Shown here in pieces: positions 59,801-64,000 of a stretch of DNA of 64,000 nt. The notes under the pieces were generated by a model. The model was not told the origin of the DNA. It worked only from the letters and a program-made list of their open reading frames with translations, and made no database searches. The DNA is taken from NCBI GenBank assembly GCA_030533445.1, contig CM060068.1, positions 15,653,479 to 15,717,478 of the forward strand. The letters are read 5' to 3'. This DNA is from Cyprinodon diabolis (lineage: Eukaryota > Chordata > Actinopteri > Cyprinodontiformes > Cyprinodontidae). Every line of letters starts with the position of its first letter. The stretch's first letter is position 1. The position numbers were made by a program, and so were the translations under genes.

Positions 59801-60895
59801 GTGTTTGTGCATCAAGATAACCCAATTAGCGCCCAGGGTTTTAGTCGTTTTTGTCCATTGATTGATTGAATTAAGTTGTACAATAGAGAGATAATTTTTT
59901 ATCCAACTGAACAATTCCACCAAGATGCTGAAATGTGGGATTTTTGGTTCAATTTGGAACCCAAATTATCTGAAGGTAATGTAGTGTCGATATCTTATTG
60001 TACTTCGTAATGGAAATGTTTGTTAATGCACTTTTATAGGTCACTTTTATGTTTTCTTCATATCAAATTAGAGTAAACACTGTGTGAAAGCCTCTTATGT
60101 ACCATGGGAAGGCTTCTAAACATCAGAAAAACAACCAGAATGTTGTTGGTGTCTATAGGGTCTTATAGAACTATTCTAGTGTTGCCTCTCTTTTTTAGCA
60201 AGTATATAGTGAAATGCTGGTGGTTAATTATCATGGTGGCAGGCAGCTTATCTAGATTCTGGATCTTCCATGGAGGAGTTTGGTCAAATCAGTGGCAGCT
60301 TATCTCTTTAGGGCCATAGAGTCGTCTAGGAGACCATTAAGACAATATGCATTCCTTGTTTAGTTTGAAGGGGAGCTTAGCCTGGCTATATTTTGACAAA
60401 CAAAAGAGTCTCAAGAAGGTTGCTTCTAGCATTTTTGAAACATATTGCTATTGCTATTATTAATAAAGTCTTGCAGGGTTTGTGCATGCACAAAGCTCCA
60501 ACACAGCTCCAACTGCCATGTGCCAGGTTTTTCATAACTGTGGCACTAGTTTCATGTTAATGAGACCTGATCTTCTGGCTCAACCTGCACCCTGAAGCTA
60601 CCTGAGAGAGTCGAGGTCCAAGGTCTGTTGCCACCAGAGCTGTGAGATCTTGGTGAGAATGTGCTCCTAGGAGCATAACTAGCCACATGATTAAATACAC
60701 TTCAATGAATATTTCTGTTTTTTACAGTTCAACTGTGCTAAGTTACATTTCTGGTTAATCATTCTTCATTATGCCCTATTGTATGCTTTCATATCTCTTT
60801 ATTAGACACAGTAACCAATAAATTAGCCTTTTAACACAGTATTCCGGCTTCCTCAGCATTTCAGCCTTTACTTTTCTGTCTGTGTTTTTGTCTTA
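56880..60895. other. Interval without recognisable genes
   Basis: AT-rich. A likely LINE tail at 58590-58635 (TTGTGGGACATTAAAGGGA then TTCTATTCT) is the only element I can point to. No frame has family features. Confidence 0.4.
58590..58635 (+). repeat. Probable LINE 3' tail
   Basis: GATTGTGGGACATTAAAGGG followed by ATTCTATTCTTCT resembles the tail of a fish LINE family. Confidence 0.45.
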
Positions 60896-60899
60896 ATGT

Positions 60900-60960
60900 T
60901 ATCTACATAGGACCAATTCACAACACGTCATCTCAAGTCACTTCACAAAGTCGAGTCAAA
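60900..60960 (-). repeat. L2/Maui-like LINE 3' tail
   Basis: On the minus strand, TGACTTGAGATGACGTGTTG then TGAATTGGTCCTATGTAGAT matches the tail at about 55.57-55.6 kb. Confidence 0.6.
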
Positions 60961-61070
60961 ATTATTATTTTTCTATCTAAAGAGACCTGGTAGATTGTAT
61001 CAAGTCAGTGGAAACTACCTTGTATCGTGTTGTTGACTTTGCAGCAGACATGTTCACAAGTCATTTTTTG

Positions 61071-61166
61071 CAAGTCCAAGTCAAGTCTCAAGTCTTGAGA
61101 GCTCAAGTCCAAGTCAAGTCTCAAGTCTTGAGAGCTCAAGTCCAAGTCAAGTCTCAAGTCTTGAGA
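61071..61166. repeat. 33-bp minisatellite, three copies
   Basis: Units at 61071-61103, 61104-61136 and 61137-61166 (the last 3 bases short) are identical where present and rich in CAAGTC words. Since 33 is a multiple of three, the array stays open in frames on both strands. It is part of a CAAGTC/GACTCGAG-rich fish repeat whose other end may be at 63120-63245. Confidence 0.9.
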
Positions 61167-61250
61167 AGGCCTGTCGCAATAATCAATTAATCGCACAAAA
61201 AATTCTAATCACTTGATTAATTAAAAACAGTGCAATAATTTTCGTGCTTG
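61155..61250. repeat. Possible hAT-type terminus fragment
   Basis: GGCCTGTCGCAATAATCAATTAATCGCA resembles one terminus of a fish hAT MITE. No matching second end was found. Confidence 0.35.
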
Positions 61251-61698
61251 CTTGTTTCTCCTTGTGTTTTCATCTCCGTCACTGAGACGGTATAGCTTAA
61301 AGGTCGCTATTATATCTATGGTATGATCATTATCTTGAACTGCTAAATGAAAAATACAATTAAAAAAAGCACACGCAAAAAAAATTTCCAGATAAATTTT
61401 GCATTTTTAGTTTTTTTTCTTTCAAAGAAAACTATTTTCCTACAGTATTTACCTGACATTTGTGGTTACAACTTTTTCTAGTTTTAGCAGTAAATGTCTG
61501 CTCTTTTATTTTTAAGTGAAAATGAGGACTGTGGGAAAAAAAATAATCACAATCCTGCCTTTTATTAATACATATGAGGTTAGCAACTACAAGAGATAAA
61601 GAAAAACCCTAAACAAATAGCAGGAAAATAACAATACTTTTATAAAAGAAAGATTGTGGCAATAACTTTTTGTAACTTAAGGACTTGGTGGGCAGTAT

Positions 61699-61765
61699 TT
61701 TCAATTCAATTCAGTTCATTTATTTAGTGCCAATTTACAACATTATTCACAACATATTTCTCCTC
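61699..61765 (-). repeat. LINE 3' tail
   Basis: On the minus strand, TGTTGTAAATTGGCACTAAATAAATGAACTGAATTGAATTG is a LINE tail related to that at 55.6 kb. It is only the last part. Confidence 0.6.
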
Positions 61766-62342
61766 TACCACTGCCATGAAGCTTTTAAAGCTGGGCTTGT
61801 TGGTCAAAGACAAGGGGAGTTTGCATGAAATAATAAGGTCCTGAATTATTGCCTTATGTCTGTGATGACCCTGGCTGTACACCTGCACTGCACTGTGGCT
61901 GATAAAATTAGATGTGGTGGACCAAGTATTGTTTTTTTTTTCTAAAGAAGCTGCAGTTTGCTGCTCTTTTATTCCCGCCTTATGTAAAGTTTTTGTAGCC
62001 AACGGTTATTATGAACGGTGGCACCGAAACAGGGGGGGTAATCATCGCTTCCATATCTGTATGGGTTGCATGCATGCATGCACAAGGGCATATATGTCAC
62101 GTACTGTTGCGTCAGTGACGTCAGTGTGTTGCACAGGGAAAAATATGATTTATGGTTTTCTTTCATTTAAATGTTAGTTTTATGCTTTGCATGTTTGGAG
62201 AGGAAGATATGATTTGGTTTTCTTTGTATTTTCTTCTTGAGCTTTGCATGTTTTGAGGTTTCTTTTTTATATGATTGTTTTCCTTTATATTAGACTATTG
62301 AATTTTTCCTGCATGTTGGGTTGTTTTGGTTTGTTTTTCCAT

Positions 62343-63020
62343 TGTGACAATCCATGCGCACTGGACTGAAGTAGTTGTCTGAGGAGGCGGAGTGCATTAA
62401 TTGCGCTGCGTAATTGCTGCTCTCAGGTGTGAGCAAGGGCTGATTAAAGCCGACATAAAACGAGTCTGAAGGAAAGGAGAAGGAGAACGGAATCTGCAGG
62501 TGACAGAGACGACGCGCTGCTGGGATCTGTGCGCCAGGAGGGTGCACAGATGGCCCAGTAAGGAGTATTAGGGCAGAGGAGGAACCTCGCCTGTAAGTAG
62601 CGCTCCCCCTCGCTTAAAGCATAAACAGGAATATATCTTTCGAAGGGGTTTTGGCGCGTGGATGCTGGCGTTCTCCTTGCTTCTCTTTTTAGCTGGAAAG
62701 GGGTGTGGCACGCCAGGGAGTGGAACAGTGCTGGAGCACCGCAGAGTCAGCTGTGGATCAGCCAGTGGGTGCTCCAGGCCGATCACTCGCACCAGAAGCA
62801 GCATAACAAGCGGAGCCCAACTTCCAGCCTCTGATTTTTAAGGAAAACTCTTGAATTTTAGGTTTAATCAGGAGAAGAAAAGGACTGTTTTATTATGCCA
62901 CTTTTGCTGTGGCTTTTTGTATAAATAAAACACTTGAACTTGAATGCTTCACGGTTTGGGTCTTTGAGTTGTTTGCTCCCCCTTATGTCAAAGACTGAGT
63001 GTGGGGCCATACTGGCCACA
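62343..63020 (+). other. GC-rich block, possible solo LTR or short transcription unit
   Basis: The block begins TGTGACAAT and could end TACTGGCCACA, which would be TG...CA ends, but no target duplication supports this. Inside are a splice-donor-like TGTAAGTAG (62591), an acceptor-like TTCTCTTTTTAG (ending 62692) and AATAAA near 62924 followed by a TTGAACTTGAATG stretch. Composition differs from the AT-rich flanks. No protein is recognisable. Confidence 0.35.
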
Positions 63021-63114
63021 AGTGCTTTTTTTTTTTTTTTTTTTTACCTCTTCTGTGTGCGGGTAAGTCGAGCGGCGATCAGTCAAGTTAGTAAAACAAA
63101 AAACACTTGAATAA

Positions 63115-63245
63115 GTGTTTTTACACTGGAATAAAATATTGTTCACAAGTCAGAAATCATGAGTCTCAGTCGAGTCTGAAGTCATTAAATATGCGACTTA
63201 AGTGCGACTCGAGTACGAGTCACAAACTCGAGTCCCCATCTCTGC
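63115..63245 (-). repeat. GACTCGAG-rich repeat end
   Basis: GAGTCTGAAGTC, GCGACTCGAGTACGAGTC and CTCGAGTCCCCATCTCTG. Read on the minus strand it begins CAGAGATGGGGACTCGAG, a terminus I recognise from fish DNA repeats. Together with the CAAGTC minisatellite it may bound a composite element. Confidence 0.45.
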
Positions 63246-63249
63246 TTTG

Positions 63250-63830
63250 CAGAAGTCCTTCATACCAAGTATCCATGTTGCAACAGTGGAGAGAAAATAT
63301 ATCCCCTTTAACAGACAAACCATCTGCAGAAACAGCTTCAGCGTGAACATCCATCTCCCACAACCAACTTGAAGATTGAGACAAGAAAGCAGAAACACAA
63401 ATGGAACAGAATTAATGATAAAAGATTATTTCCTGGTGCCAGAGGGGACTTTGTCGAGGAATTAAAAAAAGTGAAACATATGAACTCTGATCCACTTTTC
63501 AGGTAAAAAGGATGTCAGACTGCATATACAGTTAATGGCAGCAAAAGCTCATCCAACAACTATTACAAGGAGAGAAACAGTACTAAACACTGAACTACTG
63601 TATCACCTATGGAAAGAGAACATAAAGATGTTAATGGCAGTAGTTCAGAAATTCTAGTAGTATCAATAAATCTGCAGTCTGGGACCATAAGGATCAATGA
63701 GATCTGATATATAGGATGATGCTTATAGCTTGCAATATGTACGAGGGATAATTCTAAACTCTGATATGAACTTTATAGGGAGCCAGTAAATAGAACCTAA
63801 CATAGGAGAAATATGAGCTCTCTTTTTTTT
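63250..63830 (-). mobile_element. Degenerate L2/Maui-like LINE remnant
   Basis: On the minus strand, 'GGGGATATATTTTCTCTCCA' and TACTTGGTATGAAGG match the 3' untranslated blocks at 8.5 kb with many differences. The part at 63660-63830 (AGGGAGCCAGTAAATAGAA, GGAGAAATATGAGCTCTCT) resembles another common fish LINE-associated block. Boundaries are uncertain. Confidence 0.4.
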
Positions 63831-64000
63831 AATCAAAAACCTTCCAGTATCATATTTTCCGTAAGACCACCACCATTTTTTTTTCTTTTCTTTTAGTGAA
63901 CTCTGTTAAACTCTGGACACAAATCAATCTTGAATGCAAGAGCAGCAGTGTCATAAAAAATGCAAGGTACAAAGTCCACTATTTTCTTAAAAAATATATA

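Noticed and set aside
61005..61196. Open frames on both strands over the minisatellite
   Set aside because: The 33-bp unit is a multiple of three and lacks stops by chance; peptides are simple repeats.

Overview
The window looks like a piece of a teleost fish genome: AT-rich, with no operons and no long intact host genes. It is crowded with transposon families typical of ray-finned fish: Tc1-like and hAT elements, L2/Maui-like LINE 3' ends, a tRNA-derived SINE, a Ty3/gypsy element and an endogenous retrovirus. I cannot name the species. I recognise no complete host gene. The window is best read as intergenic or intronic DNA, with one CpG-rich block (about 50.45-50.88 kb) that could be a host promoter or first exon.

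Layout. 1-2.83 kb: the 3' part of a Ty3/gypsy retrotransposon (RT, RNase H, integrase, polypurine tract, 195-bp LTR), broken by a frameshift and by changes at key residues. 2.8-10.5 kb: AT-rich DNA with a LINE tail near 8.5 kb. 10.54-12.15 kb: a Tc1-like element with an intact transposase and two 202-bp inverted repeats that read as identical, the best candidate here for a recently active element. 13.5-14.2 kb: LINE remnant. 14.5-16.6 kb: a TG...CA element split by a second, dead Tc1-like element. 19.7-20.4 and 21.9-22.8 kb: two hAT derivatives, each with a perfect 8-bp target duplication. 24.8-25.5 kb: a decayed hAT transposase. 25.9-29.7 kb: a heavily deleted endogenous retrovirus with both LTRs, a tRNA-Phe-type primer site, a leader made of about six tandem repeats, and fragments of gag, integrase and env. 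33.2-34.0 kb: SINE plus hAT scraps. 38.6-45.2 kb: three more non-autonomous hAT elements and one candidate transposon-type exon. 45.9-47.2 kb: possible CAG...CTG-ended element. 50.9-52.7 kb: two adjacent MITE systems built from short palindromic words. 54.6-56.9 kb: LINE 3' part, then a MITE nested inside a TTAA-flanked MITE. 60.9-63.4 kb: LINE tails, a 33-bp minisatellite and a GC-rich block of unclear nature.

There is no gene network to describe. What the window shows is the layering of transposons: Tc1 into a TG...CA element, MITE into MITE, and MITE sequence carried inside a hAT. The non-autonomous elements depend on transposases not encoded here. The most unusual structure is the palindromic-word MITE array at 50.94-52.67 kb.
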